Source: Pterobdella sp. o SKG-2022 (taxonomy: Eukaryota; Annelida; Clitellata; Hirudinida; Piscicolidae). From it: 64,000 nt of DNA. The translations under genes were made by a program, and so were the position numbers. The number at the start of each line of letters is the position of its first letter. The first letter of the stretch is position 1. The DNA lies in contig OZ038323.1 in NCBI GenBank assembly GCA_964035795.1, positions 9,073,284 through 9,137,283 on the forward strand. The letters run 5' to 3'. Below the pieces are notes generated by a model. The model worked only from the letters and a program-made list of their open reading frames with translations. It was not told the origin of the DNA and searched no databases. Of this stretch, positions 26,410 to 40,382 are shown one piece after another.

Positions 26410-27042
26410 TCACACTCTATCTGTCTCGCCATACATATCTGCGAGCTTTCCAAAAGGTGGGCCCGCCTGGTCTAGCCACGACATATCTACGTCCCCTTGA
26501 GTTGAAGCTAAAGAACTAAGTGAAGCCACTTCACTGGAGATTCCTTCATCTTCGAAAAGTACCCTCGTATCGTCGTTTAAATTGTCGGGGTCTCCATCTA
26601 CGTCATTCATGCGGTCTGAAATGAAGTCTGCGATGTTTGAGTAGGGACCCGGCAGTCTAGTGTTTGAAGCGTCTGTTTGGTAGTGTTAATTTTTGGTTTT
26701 TATTTATTCATATTAATTTATATCAACGATTAAGTACTTTGGTTTGAAGGTGTAAAAGTCGGAGCTAAAGTATTAAAATCTAGGCTTTTTTTTAGATTTT
26801 CCGTCTCCATATTGGAGTTCTGAAGTCTGCCCAAATCGAATCCATAGTTATCTTCTTCTCCTTTGTAACAATTTTATATTTAAATATATAATTTGGGGGC
26901 TATAAATGATTTAATTTTTTACCAGCTCCTTCGTCATCATAGGCAATGACATTTTCTCTTATATCTTTGTCTGGTTCGTCGAACAAAAGTCCCTTTTCTT
27001 TGTTTCTACAGCAACACCACCACAACAACAAAATCAACAAAC
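26410..27042 (-). other. Cadherin cytoplasmic domain exons (catenin binding)
   Basis: Three exons. 26923-27042 finishes the membrane helix, followed by a palmitoylation-like CCCR motif and the p120-catenin-type juxtamembrane sequence with DEGAGEED across the splice. A middle exon (about 26740-26866) reads DNYGFDLGRLQNSNM. The last exon (about 26410-26672) reads NTRLPGPYSNIADFISDRM, VLFEDEGISSEVASLSSLAS and PPFGKLADMYG. These match the beta-catenin-binding region of classical cadherins, in which a DYLNDWGPRFKKLADMYG-like ending is typical. Confidence 0.93.
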
Positions 27043-30000
27043 CTATTCAAACATTTATCGTTGAATGCTAATGTCACTAATGTTGCTTCAAACATTCAAC
27101 TCACAAAGAAGCAGTGCAAAAAGAATGGGAAGTATAATAGCTGCTGCCAAGTTGAAGTTTGACGTTAACTCCGACTTTTCTCCTGCATGGTTCTCACAAG
27201 CAAGCCCCGAATAGCCTCGAGGACACAGGCACACAGTTTTACCCTCAATGACAGTGCAACTTCCTCCATTGAGGCATGGATTGTTGAGGCAGTTTACTGA
27301 GATGCATTTAGGGTTCGGTACATCTGTACGACCTCCAGGGTAATACACTTCGCACCTGGGAGGTTTAAAGTAAGATTTTTTGAAGCTCAAATAAAAAGCC
27401 CTTCATCGAAAAACTATACAAGTTCTAAATTTTTTCACCTGCACTCAGCTTTATTCCACAGATCCACGCAAACGAGTCCCTGTTCACAGGTCTTACCTCT
27501 GCAAGCTCCACTGTTTTCACAGCCATCATCACTGCCTCCTCTGGATTCTACTTGGAACAGTTCTGAAGATGTGGTCAAGGAAAGCAACCTTCCATTGTAT
27601 CTCACGTCACTCACGCAAGCTGTTTGGTTTAGTGTGTCATAATTAAAATTCATTTTTCAGTTTATTTTCTCATACTTTTATAGAGATTGTTTTCCACTTT
27701 AGTCTCACGACTCCACTCATTATAATGCAACCTTCCAAGAATATTGATTTTTGCTAGTTTTATAAGACGGTGTTTTTCGATTGGAAAAGATATTTTATAT
27801 TTATTTCCTTGTCCTTCATCCAACCACAACTCCGCCTGGTTTCCATGTCTTTCTGCTCTGATCCAGTGCCATGACCCATCATTCACCTTGACGCCCTCCA
27901 AACGTAATGCGGCATCGTTCGAACCAAGGTCATATTTGAAGTTTATTTCTCCGTCTACTAACTGTGAAGTCAAAATTTTATGTATTATACTTCATTATGA
28001 ACGGACTTGAGGCTTTTTATAGCCGCTAGTCCGTAATTTTTTATTAATCATAACTAACTTCAAGAATGTATCTTTCTAGGTTGCTAAACGATTTGACAGT
28101 GAATAAAATTCCATTTTCAGTCCTGGTTCGAAACATCATTTGGAAACTGTCGGAGTACCAACTTTGCGAATCGTTCATTTGTTTGGCAAACTCATTGTTC
28201 GGTGTCCACTGAACGTAATCATCAGTATTGTAATATCGAGATAAAGTACCTGATAAAAAATTTATATAAACTTAAAATTAAAAAATCAATTATTTTTCAA
28301 CTCAATGAATGCATCATAGACCGCAATGAAACCTGTAGAACAGGAATTTCCTGTGAAGCCGTGTGGACACTGGCAGGAAGGAGATCCTGGAGGTGAGAGT
28401 GGTCTGCAAGCTGAAGAAGCAGGGCACTTACTGCAATCCGTGTGTTGGCAATCTTCTTTCGCAGCTTTGTAATCTCTATGTATCCCAACACTCAAATCAT
28501 ACAGCTACATGTGTAATTTATAGAAAGTTAAACTAAATTTTAGAAAAAAATGTCAATTAATTTGAAATTTAAGCTGAAGGTATTTTACGTGTGAGTTGAC
28601 TCTAAGATTCCTCACACAGCCCACAAATTTTCCTTTAAGCCAGTTTGCAGGGTAAATGTTTTCTTTATCTTTGCGACCTCCGATCTGCAGTGGGAAACTA
28701 CCAGTGTTTACCAAGAACCTGTGGTGGTCAATGTATTTTTTGTATAGAAAAATTATCATAATTTAATATTAATAATTTATGAAATAAGCTCTATAAACCT
28801 GTTCGATGTTCTTTGCACCGTAACACTGCATGAAGATTTGTCCATGTTTGAAGACTTGATGTTCTCTGTTATTGAGGCACTTTTGCAATTGTCGATCATC
28901 AATGTAATAGACTAGAAATGTCAAAAAATATATTTAATATTTTTCACTTTTTTTATGTTTTTAAAACTAACCTTTTCTTCAATTATTACACTCAGAGAAT
29001 GCCATTTTGAGTCGGCCAATGAATTGACGTTGTTGCCAAGCATTTCTGCTTTCAACTCTCCATCACCGAAATCCATCCTTAACCTGGGCTTTCCATTCAC
29101 AAGTTCCAAAAGAAGAAAATCTTTCGAAACAAATTGATTTTTTTGGTTTTCAACATAATTCTTAATTTCAGAATTGTTTTGTGCAATTTCTCTGTCAGGG
29201 CCAGAATACAGAAGGAGGGAAGAAGTCAAAGAAGGAACGAGAATCTCGACGTTAAGACGTAGACTGGATGTTTGCACCAACGGAGGTAGCAGCATATAAC
29301 CTCCAGGATCAGCAAAACTCACGGTGGTCTTTTCGCACCTGGGCCCATTGAAACCCTCTCTACATATACATCTGATGGGATTTTGAAGAATTATATTTAT
29401 ATTAAACATTCTTTAATATAATTTAAAATTTTTACTTGGCAATAGTATTTTCAATGATGCATTGTCCGTGGTTTAAGCAGAATCCTGCTAAGCACACACT
29501 TACAATAGGCATAACTTGCCTTTCAAGACAGCCTTGCTCAAAATCTAAACTCATACCCACAAAAGAAGTTTGGTTTGTGTTGATAAGTCTTGGAAAGTTG
29601 TTGTTATTGATAATGTTGGTAAAACAAGCTTCATTCCAACAATTATAAAACTCAGATCTGCAAGCGTCCACTGGAGCCATGAGAACAACCACGTTCGCTT
29701 GCTCCTCTATCTGAATATCAAAATTCAACTTCATTCCTACTATTATCCAAACAAAAACTTTTTTCAAATTATTTTATAAGTAAAGATAATTTTTTATAAA
29801 AAAATTTTTAACCTCGGATTTTTTTGAGTTCACAATAGAATTCAAAAGTTCAGAACTATAGAATCTATCATTGATTCTGGCTGCATACACCAAGTCAACC
29901 AAAGGCACTTTATCTGCGTATTTGTCCGATTCTGCCACTTGTTTAGCTACGAGTTTTCCAACATTAGTTTTGTTGTCGATAAGATCATAATTAAAATTTC

Positions 30001-33000
30001 CAATTGAAAGAACTTCTATCCTAGCTGAGTTATCTAGGGAAGATTTGATATTGTTTTTGATCACATCAAGTCTGGTTAGATCACTATTTTGTGCTTTTCT
30101 CAATAGATCTGAAGCATCGGTTAAACCTGAAAACATTTCATAGAAAAAGTGCTTTTATTGAATAATCATTAACTAATTAAATTAAATGAACAATCTCATA
30201 TACCTACCAATCAATCTCATAGAAGCCGCATTATCAAGAGCTGTCTGATTAACAATGCTCACAACAGCATTAATAGTGGCAACTGCCGTATTGAAAGAAC
30301 CGTCATTAACATTCACTTGACCTTCATGGTTTCCTTCTCCCGCATCCCCTCGCAGGTATAACTTATTGCTTTCTTCCAAACTGAGTGATTAAATTTTGCT
30401 TAACACTGTTTTCGGGAAAATTGTTTATAGAAAAAATAATGCAAATATTGTTGATAATATTGGAATAAAAAAACATAAAACCTGTTACTAACAAGAATAA
30501 GGGGTCGCCTTTTTTGATGGAGAATCTCTTGAGGTGAAAATCCCAGTCATCAACATCTCTGACATAAGGGTTTCCTAAGGGCATCTTTGTGTAACCACCT
30601 TCAATCAATTATTTGTTTATTCAGTCACTTATAATGATTTTTTAGTGTTTAGAAAAAATATACACGATGGAAAAATTTTTATGTTTCTCTACTTTTGTTC
30701 TTTACTTTTATTATATAATTTGTTCAATGTTTACTTTGATAAAATATTTATTATGTAAAGAAGTCTATATTTAGAATTGAATGAATTATTTATCAAATAA
30801 TTAATTCACTGATTAGTAAAAAAAATCGATAATTAATTAATTAAATCCCCATTAAAACAAGTCAGTGAGACCATCAGTGTCCACATAATTGACCAAGTAG
30901 ACAAGTTTGGAAGCAGAAGCTGGAGCGGTATCGGTCGTTCCTTCCATCACAACTCTGTTTGATTGATTACTTGATTATGAGCTTGTAGGTTTTTGTGAAA
31001 TAAAACGTTTGTTTAGGTAAAATGAGTAAGAGCCTTGAAATTATAATTAATTTAAAGAAATACTGGAAAAATTTATAGTTGTTTAATTTGTTTTTCCATG
31101 ATGTTTATAAATGAAAAGAACTCTTAAAAGTTCTTATACAAACTCGATATTTTGTCTCGTCACTAAATCATTGTTGTTTTTTGGTGTTATTTTAACAGGA
31201 ATGTTGTAGTTGTTGTAGTCGAGTTTTTTCCTATCATAACCATCTTTCTCAGCAGTTAAGCAACCGCCTTAGGTTCATTACATCAATAATAATTATTTTT
31301 TAATATTGTTCAATATATAGTTCACTTTCATGTATCACCATTACATGAATGAATTTAATCATAATTTATTGTTTATAAACAATTTTTTCACCTTGGTCAA
31401 TTTTGAAATCTTGACAATTAGTTACTCCCTTACAATCTAGCTCATAGTTATAGTTATTATTCTGGTTGCCATAGATGCAGTATACATGAGATCCTTTTAT
31501 AGTTTTGGGAGACACAATGGCAGGGTATGATTGTTTCTCTACCAATGGAGGCCTTCTTTGGATGTCTTTTATCGTGACATTCAAGATGGCGGTGCCCGTC
31601 AAGGAAGGGTTTCCTGTTTAATTGTTGTGCCAATAGAAAGGTTTTATGAAAGTTTATGTAAAAATTTTGTCACCTTTATCAATCGCTAAAATCCTCAAAG
31701 GTATAATATCGGGAGTTTCAGGGTTGAAAGCGTTTTGAATGCTTACTTGTCCACTCGATTCATTGATTTCGAAGTGAAACATTGGATCAGAGTTCTCGTG
31801 ATCCACCGAAAAACTGAAAATTCATTGCAACTTCTAGAAATGATATTGGAATTAAAACTAAATCAAACCTGAATTGCTTGTTTATATCGGAGTCTAGATC
31901 ACTGGCACTGAATTTGAAGACTTGGCCTCGAGCATTGGCTGCCAGAGTGATGGGTTTGAAAGAGGGTGTGATTATAGGTGCGTTGTCATTTATGTCTTCC
32001 ACAGTAACTTTGACAGTAGTTGCGGTCGTTTTGCTCGAAGAGTCTGAAGCTTGCAATCTGAACTCGTATAAAGTTTTCTTCGTCGCATCGTAGTCGATTC
32101 TCTGGTCATTTTTCATTGTACCAATCAATGGCATATTTTAATAAATTTAAACATTGAAAAAATTTATTAGAAAATGTTTTTTTCCATAATTTCGTGTACC
32201 TTGGCTATCTTTATAACTCCGGTTGATATTATTCTGGCATTATTATCTTCATATGAACCATCAAAAACTCTTGAATTCTCAACATAAAAATAGGTATTAT
32301 CATCATTTCCTGAGATGCTGAGAAGACTGTATGTAAGGTTTTCCATGGGATCTTTATCTTGAGCTTTCAAAGAAAACACTACAGAATCAAAAGGGAGTTC
32401 TTCAATTATTTTTACAGAGTAGCTTTGTGAAGGGAAGGTTGGAGTGAATTCACTTACGTCTACTACAAAAATGCTCACGTCTGATTCACCTGTTGAAATG
32501 TTTAAGTTATATATTTAATAAGTATTTTTTTGATTGTAATGAAACAAAAACAAAATAGAATTTAAGTATCTTTCAGCTGTTACTCAAAACTCACTTGATT
32601 TTGGCTGGGAACCTTTGTCGGTAGCTTTCACCCTTATAGTGTATTTTTGTTTTGTCTCAAAATCTAGTTGTTTTTTCACTTTAATCAACCCATCACTTTC
32701 TACAATGAACTCATCACTGTTTCCAACTAAAGAGTAAGTCACCTTGAAGATAATGATTTATAATTGATATAGAAATAAAACACTAGTATATATTTTTGTA
32801 CCTCTTGATTAATACCAGCATCAGCATCAAATGTTTTCAATTGGAAACTGTCACTCACTTAAAAAATCAGTTTAATATTCATTACAACTATTTCTCAAAA
32901 AATTACAAATAAAAAGGATTATCTTACGTGTGTTTTCTTTAATATATCCTTTAACGCAGCAAGGATCAAAAAGAGGAGAATTATCATTGATGTCTTGCAG

Positions 33001-36000
33001 AGGCAAAGAAACCACAGCGTACCCGGTAGAAAAACCATCAACGTTAGCTCTCACGTTGACTTGTTGTGGCGAAAATCCATCAGGAACGTCTCTACTCAAA
33101 GGTTTGATCAAAGTGACCTCACCATTCTGGTTTATCTTAAAATATTCGTCGTTTGAGACGGAGTATTGAATTTGTTGGTTGTTTATTGGCTTGGTTCCGA
33201 CCTGGAAAAGTTTAGTTTATGTAATGTTTTTCAACCTAAATTATTTTAGAGCGATTCAAAAATATAATTTGAAAAATTTTTCATTTCTTATCAACCGTAG
33301 CAATGGTTTTTTCTTTAAAAGTTTGATCTTTTTCTATGATAGGCGGACCCTCATAACTATATTGATTTTGACTGAATACAACAGGTCTGAAGTTATCTCG
33401 AGTCACTGTTATATTAATGTCAACTGGCCCTTCTACATGAAGACCGTTGAAGACAGTGTATTTTAGTTGGTAAAACTGTCGAAAGATTTTTTAAATGTAT
33501 AATATCGAATCTTGTTTTAAAAGTATTTAAAACTGAATCGAAGTTTGAAGGTAATAAGCTAGCTTAATTACTTTTAGAATTTATTATCTTACTTTTTTTT
33601 TTTCCGCATCTAACGCAGCAACTTTATAAATTGTACCATTTTTTATATCAACAGCAAACACCCTTTTATCGTTGCCTTCTCGAATGTTGTAACGAATCAA
33701 TGAATCTGAAAAAATTTAACGAATATATCGTTTGTATTAAAGAATTATATAAAAATCTGACAAAATAAAATTTTAAACTTATGTATAGACTATAATATTT
33801 AGAAATTATATGTCATGGAGAAATACTTTGATACGAACTATCAATTTTCGGCTGGTTGGCTCCGAAAGAGGCCGTAGCCTCTATAACCTTTGCTCCTTTT
33901 GGTATAACTTCGCTTATAGAAGTTGAAAAAGTTTCATCAAATTTAACGAACGAAGATCGAGCGCCGTTGACGATTACTCGAACTTTTTTCTCATCTATAG
34001 GTTTTTATGATTTTCATTTTTTAGTGTTTTATATAAAATATTTATAAATATTTTTAATTTATTTTAAAACACAAATCACAGGAAACTGCTAATCTTACGA
34101 CATACATTAAACGTCCTTCTGTTCTTTTCCCTTCTCAATATTTCAATGATAACGCAAAAACATTGTTATAAAAGTGTTAAATACTACCTTTATTTGGTCC
34201 TATGACATTGGGGATTTTGGAAGGAGCGCCATCTAGTGCTTCCACGATGAACTCATAGACTGCTTTTTTAGCTGGATTGAAAATAGAATTTCCAGATGAA
34301 GGAGAAGCATTATCCGAAACTTTTATTCTACCACTGTTTTCATCGATGCTGAAAAGATCACTATCTTCATTTTTTATGATTTTGTATGTTATCTGTAAGT
34401 TTTAATAGTGTGGTCGTGAATTGGAGACATCATTGAGTTTTCAATAATTTTCATTATATTTCAATAATTAACCAACTTTATTGTTGGGCCATGATTTATC
34501 CAAGTCTACAGCAGTGACCACAACCACAAATTCTCCCGCCTTAGTGTAGGGAGTGACGGCTGCAGTATAGACACCATTACTGTCTGTTCCTAAGAATTTG
34601 GGGGCTCTGTTGTTAACGTCTTGTATGTTGACTCTCAACCTGCTTATGGAGACTAAAGTGATTTCTGCATTATCTTGAGGTTTTACCTGGAAGATTTTTT
34701 TCATTACTGAGATCTGTTTTAGTTCATCAAAATAAATCTCACAAAAGCTCTGCATCTTAAATAATAAAATGGATATTCTTCGGCTTTTGGAATTGTTTTT
34801 TTGACCACAACTGACATTTGCCCTCTGTTGTTCGAACTATTTGAACTGGCTGTGAAGCTGAAAACATATTTTTATTTATCCAATATAAAATGAGGATAGA
34901 TTTCATGAATTTTGATTTTACTGACATTCCATCACCGTTGAAAACTTCGATATTCTCAGCAGGAATGTAAAACTCGATTTTCGAGTCGTAGGGGTAAGTG
35001 GCCGTTAACACAAGCACGTTTTTGTCCAACTCAGTGTTTTCAGGTATAGAAAATTCCTGAAATCATTTGAATTTATAATTTAATTAATTTTCCTAACTTT
35101 ATGCTAGTTAAGCACAAGATCTGTATAGAACTAATTTGAACTAACATAATCATCAATCGCTACATTCCCAATCGTGTTCCATGTAGGAGGTTGAAATTTT
35201 GGATTTGAAGTGATTTCTATTTTGACAATCATTGTGGAACTTCGAACTGGATCTCCTTTGTCGCTTGCACGAACCTCACACGTATACTGTGTCTTTGTTC
35301 AAATATAAAATACAAACACAAACTAAAAAAAACTTGGCAAACTTAAAAGTTTTATGGATCAACCTTATTATCGTCGCTTTGGCTTCCTTTCCAAGTGATC
35401 CAGCCGTTGGAAGAATCGAGATTGAAAAGAATAAAACAGGAGGAATCGGTTTTGGCGTTAGCATTGAAAGTGTATTCGACTCGACCATTTTCTCCAAAAT
35501 CCATATCAAAAGCAAACACACGTACAATTTTATCTCCGACTTTTTTTGAGTTTTTATAGAAGTGAGCAGTTTGTTCTGCATAATCAAACACTGGAGTTTT
35601 AAGGTTGATTGTTTTGAGGGCCACAAACAAAAAACAGCTAGCAGATAATTTGGGCGCTCCCTTTTGATAGTAATAAATAATATCCGGTAGATTAATTGTT
35701 TCTCATACAGGATAAAAATGACGAAACAAAAATTGATAGGAAAATCAATGAAATATAGACTTATGAATCACCTGGTCTACAGCTCTGACCACCACTGGGT
35801 ACAAAAAGGTATCATTAATCTTCATCAGATTTGCTGTTGTTCTTGAGATGCTTTGAACTAAGAAAAGATCAACCTCATTCTCGTTTTGCCTTTGTTGGAC
35901 CCTAAAGTTAGAGTTCTCATCTCCTAGAATACTGAATGTTAACTTCCCATTCAGTTCTTGATCGTTATCTACGGCTGTCAACTAAAAGAACAATTTGTTT

Positions 36001-39000
36001 CATTTCACTTGAATTAAGGAAAAATTTCCATCTATTACTTATAAGATTTTGGAATATTTTTTCACATAGTTATCATGCCCATCAACAGTTATCACATATT
36101 TTTGAGACTATATTAGTGAGAATTTTATTTTAAAAAATACAAACTGTTAGAATAGAATTATTTCCAAGCTCTGAATTTTCGATGACTTCGGGTTTGTAAG
36201 AAGAGCAATCAGGAAAGGTTGGTTGAGTGTTGACTCTATCTATTTTGATGATTACAAATCCTTGGGTAGTATGTTTTTTGGAGAGTGATTCCGGACAACA
36301 AGAAGAATCATCGGTGATGGAGATAGAGAGATTGAAAGAAACCAAATCATTGTGACCTGGTGCTATTTCTTCAAGAAGTGTTATCATCCCCGTGTTGGGA
36401 TCTACTTTGAAGTATTCCTTTTTTTGATTCGAACCTGATTAGTTTCAAATATATAAAAATGTTATCCAAGTTCATTTTCGTTTGTGTATTTAGTGTAATT
36501 TGTTTTTACTGCTTAAGAAATTTTAAAAAGTTCTACTCAGTTATGTGGGAAAGTTGAAAATATGAGTCATAAAAAATATTTCCAAATGTCTCGACAAAAA
36601 AGCATAATACTTATGATTCAAAAGAACAATGAATAGTAATGAATAGGTGACAGACCTGGTTTGAGGACAATTATACTATAAAAAATGGAAGTTAAAAATA
36701 GTATAAAAAAGAATATTTTTTAAATGTTAATTTTTGCTTGAATTAAAAAGTCTATAGCCCATATGTTTCAAATCCACTAATCAAAAATATTATAATTCAA
36801 AATCAAATTCTAAAATATGTCATAAAATGAATATGTATCATACACACGAAACAAAATTCAATGTATAATATCAGAATATATTGAAAATTTATACGCTAGA
36901 ATCAGTTGATTTACATTGATCGCTCATTTAAAATTCGATTTTCAAACTTACATTCCATCTTTATCATGCAAAAAATTTTGAAATGATTTTAGAGAGCTAT
37001 TTGTAAAGTGAACTATTTTAGCACAAACCAAATCACAAAAGGTCATGCATTAATTAACAGAATAATTATTTAAACCATGCAAAAAATCTGAAAGTTTCAA
37101 AGTATAGCAGTCTCTTTTACCCATGTTTCGTAGAGAATTATCTAAAAGCACTTTCGATTTTTCTAAAGTATCATTTTCATAATTTTTAGAGATATATGAA
37201 TTTATGGTAATATAGAAGATAGAACAAAGTTGTAAATTCATTTAGTGATAAATCCTAATGGTTGTGAAGAATTGGTCACCTGAGTTCAAGGCGAATATAA
37301 TGTTATCTCCATCTGGATCATAGGCCTGTGATGAGATTCATATCATGTTTTCTCACGTAGAAAAACATTGAAATTTCATCAAGTAACCGTGGAGTTTCAA
37401 ATATGAAATGTATATCAATTAAATGCTAAACATAAAGTTTTCAAAACCATAATAGCATAACAAAAAACAGAATAGCGATTATTTTTTTGATTATTTTTTC
37501 AGACTCATAGAAACAAGGTACTCTTGTAAAAATTCATTTTTCATTCCCAAATAAAGTGTAGGTTCATAATAACTTTAACTTCAAAAATTTAAGATCTTTC
37601 TGCACCATCAACCCACCTGTATCTGGTGGACTTGGAGATTAGGCCTAGCTCCTTCTTGCAAGGTGATTATTTGGTGGGTGGGTTCAAATACAGGAGCTTT
37701 GTCGTTTCTGTTGTCTACGAATATCTAGAAGAAAATGGTGGAAGGGTGAAAAGCTGATGATGAGTGGCATTAAGTGATAAAATGTATGAGCAGGAATTTT
37801 CTGAGAGTAGAGAATAGGTGATAGTCCTAATAAAACATGGTTTTGGGGGAAATTATTGATGAATTTATGGTATAAAAATAATTTTTACTATGTTTGAGAG
37901 AATTTCAAACTGCAGAAGTTAAAAGCTCATATAAAAGTGGTTCTAGGTTTACAGAGATGTTTTTTTCCGCGTATAAAGTAAAACATAAATTAGGTTAATT
38001 GTTACAAGATTTTCAAAAATTGAGCAGTTTGGGAGTCATTAAATCATAATATTACATATTTGAAACAAAGACGTAATAGGTTATTTGGAAAGAAGGTTGA
38101 TGTAAAGATTTTGAAAAAAGATGAGCTACAAATTAAACGCTTTTTTCATTAAAAGCATTTAAAACTTCTTAAATTATCATTGACGTTCATTAACTTAAAA
38201 ATATATACCAATACAGTGAGTAAATTGAAAATTTAAACTATGGGACTCTTAGAGGGAGATAAATCTGAAGATACCTGAACAGTTGTAGAACCTGTAAGTC
38301 TAGGCCACCCATAGTCAGTTGCCTTTACTTTAAATTCGTAACGTTTCAGTAAAAGGGATTCATAATCAAGAGGCCTGTTGTGACAGAAATGTTTTCCATA
38401 TATCTTATATCTTTTCTTTGATGTTTGATTCCAAACAAAACAAATTTAGAGTTTATATTAAAAATTATAGCTCCTAACTTGGCCACCTTTAGAGATATTT
38501 CACCATTTTTTTCAGTAGCAGAAAACGCATCGTTTTCACACGTTATTTCTAACCGGCCCATTTCATTTGGATCGTAATCTCTCACTTGCACTAAGAATAT
38601 TATCAAAATACTCAATAAAATTTCGTATTGTACACAAGGTTAGTTTATTTATATTGATATTACAATACAAACATTTAAGTATTTCCGTCCCAACACCAGT
38701 ATCTTCAGCAACGTTGTATTTGACATAGTGAGGGACAGGAAAGACCGGTGGGTGGTTTTCCGAATTGAGTCTCAAAACCAACTTGATATAAATTTAAGAC
38801 TTATTTGAAATTTTCATATTCAATATAATAATTTAAATAATTCTAAAAGCATCTGGTTGCTAGTAAAGTTATGTGGAAAAAAGATAAATCAAATGAGTTG
38901 AATACTTTTGACGTAGTCTTGAAGTTAGTGTATGTTTCAGTAGCAACAATGTCGTATTCATACTTCCGAGTATTTTTGATGTAAGTCATTGGAGATTTCA

Positions 39001-40382
39001 AAGTTACGTAACCATTTGTTTCATCTAGAGAAAACATCTGGGAAGATGGCATAGAAAACTTCAAAGGAAGTTTTTGGAACGACATGGCCTGTACTTGACC
39101 TATACTGTAATACATCGATACAAATTGATGCATGCTAAATGAGTTTTAATTGATAATTTTAAACTTTACACTAGTATTTGAAAGAAGTTACAAAAGTTGT
39201 TAAGAGTAATTTCTCACCGCTGACCCCCAGTAGCATTTTCGAAGAAGTTGATAACGAAGGGAGAGGCATGAAACTGTGGGGGTTTTGTTCCCACTTTGAA
39301 ATTGACTGCTTGCGAGGGAAGCGGAGGCAAATTAGGTAGGCCGTTCATTACGGCAGCTCTTCTTGCCAGCCTTACACCTTGGCTTTGAGCTGACACTATA
39401 ACCGTGTACTCATCACCAACTTTGAACTCCTTGCGTGTGTTTAAGTATAAGTCTCCTGTTTTTTCGTTGATTTCGAAAGTGTCTCTATCTCCTGGAATGT
39501 TTTGATGATGATCAGTTGATGCTTTTTGTCATGAGTCATTCTTTAAAGAATCACGAACCATGCTCGATAGAGAACCTCACGTCATGAGCCCGATGCAGCT
39601 CCACGTCCCTTGACTTCAATGTGATCAGAGGCTCGTAAGGTCGGTTCCAAGCTCCCAGAGTGACCCAGATTGGTGCGGGCTGATTGGTGAAAACCCAATC
39701 TGCTGGAGGCACTAGTTTTATAGTGATTTTCCACTCAGATTCAACTGCAATAAAAAACCATTATAAAATTCAATTTCATCGCATGAAATATTTTATTACG
39801 TTCTTTATCCCAAATAAATTACCTGTTTTATAATTTTCTCTATAATAATATTAATAGTCTAGCCCGACTGCTGTCAACTCCGGTTACAAGAACATGTACA
39901 ATAGTATAATCTAATTAGATGAGTTGATTGAATTTAAACTCACCGGTGTTTTTTCTCAAGGTTTGGATTGGAAGCAAAAAAGAGTTGAATGAGGCGGGCA
40001 GGGATGTTCCCTGCAGAGATACAACTCCTGTCATAGGATCGAGCAAGAAATGTTTTTGGCCTGGAATGTTCTTCTCTTCAAATAAGTTCATGGCAGTTAT
40101 ACTGTTGTTTTTTATGGTGAAATTAATCTCGTTGTCGATCTTTTCGGTTATGGTGAAAAGGTAAGAGTTGGGTTTGATTTGTGTGGGAAGAACGAAAGTG
40201 AGGTCGGTTGTTTGAGCTTTTTTTTTGAAACGGTGACTTTCATGCGGAAGTGACCTTTTAAAAGTTCTTTCAATTTCAGTTTGTTTGAGTTGTTTTCTAG
40301 AAGACTTATATGTTGAGATGATGGATGGTAAGAAGAAAACGACGAAAAATAAAGAAACACAAAAAGTTTTCGTAAAAAGCAT
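26410..40382 (-). CDS. Type III (non-chordate) classical cadherin, N-cadherin-like, complete
   Basis: A large calcium-dependent adhesion receptor that links to actin through catenins. Translation starts at ATG 40380-40382 with a signal peptide (LFTKTFCVSLFFVVFFLP) and ends at TGA 26410. About 30 short exons separated by small introns are visible. From N to C: roughly 14-15 extracellular cadherin repeats (39.7-30.9 kb); the non-chordate classic cadherin region (PLGNPYVRDVDDWDFHLKRF at ~30.6-30.5 kb); Cys-rich/EGF; laminin G; EGF (CQCPHGFTGNSC); laminin G; EGF (CLNNPCLNGGSC); a transmembrane helix split by an intron (LAAAIILPILFALLL, then CLLILLLWW); and a cytoplasmic tail. The tail has the juxtamembrane/catenin signatures DIRENVIAYDDEGAGEED and, at the end, SEVASLSSLAS and FGKLADMYG. 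This order defines type III classical cadherins such as Drosophila DN-cadherin. Only a few linkers keep the full DxNDxxP calcium motif. Confidence 0.96.
27115..29767 (-). other. Cadherin EGF / laminin G region and first part of membrane helix
   Basis: Reading 5' to 3' on the minus strand: a Cys-rich segment with SFVG and CLAGFCLNHGQC (29.75-29.44 kb); EGF end CICREGFNGPRCEK and laminin G 1 (29.4-28.6 kb, with WHSLSVIIEE and GGRKDKENIYPANWLKGKFV); an EGF with CPHGFTGNSC (28.5-28.3 kb); laminin G 2 (28.2-27.6 kb, with DGSWHWIRAERHGNQAELWL); and an EGF with CLCPRGYSGLACE and the first half of the transmembrane helix in exon 27115-27355. Confidence 0.9.
29774..30610 (-). other. Non-chordate classic cadherin (NC) region
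   Basis: Begins with GNPYVRDVDDWDFHLKRFSI, equivalent to the DPDDWDLPDK-type opening of the NC domain in invertebrate N-cadherins. It continues through exons at 30379-30200 and 30136-29800 with alternating hydrophobic strands and no Cys until the following EGF block. Its presence separates this protein from Fat, Dachsous and protocadherins. Confidence 0.85.
30860..39944 (-). other. Extracellular cadherin repeat array
   Basis: Inter-repeat linkers seen in order from the N-terminus: KPPQF (~39.29 kb), HPPVF (~38.76), NDKAPVF (~37.70), VNTQPTF (~36.22), LKTPVF (~35.59), FQPPTW (~35.19), DVNNRAPKF (~34.60), RPVVF (~33.38), DINDNSPLF (~32.97), EFTPTF (~32.45), DINDNAPI (~31.98) and DIQRRPPL (~31.56). 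One to three more repeats lack a clear linker. Only two linkers have the canonical DxNDNxP. One repeat contains an unusual CC pair (DDSSCCPES, ~36.30 kb) and another DPCCVKG (~32.96 kb). Confidence 0.85.

Noticed and set aside
26410..40382. Fat, Dachsous or protocadherin identity
   Set aside because: The NC region, two laminin G domains and a classical catenin-binding tail identify a type III classical cadherin.
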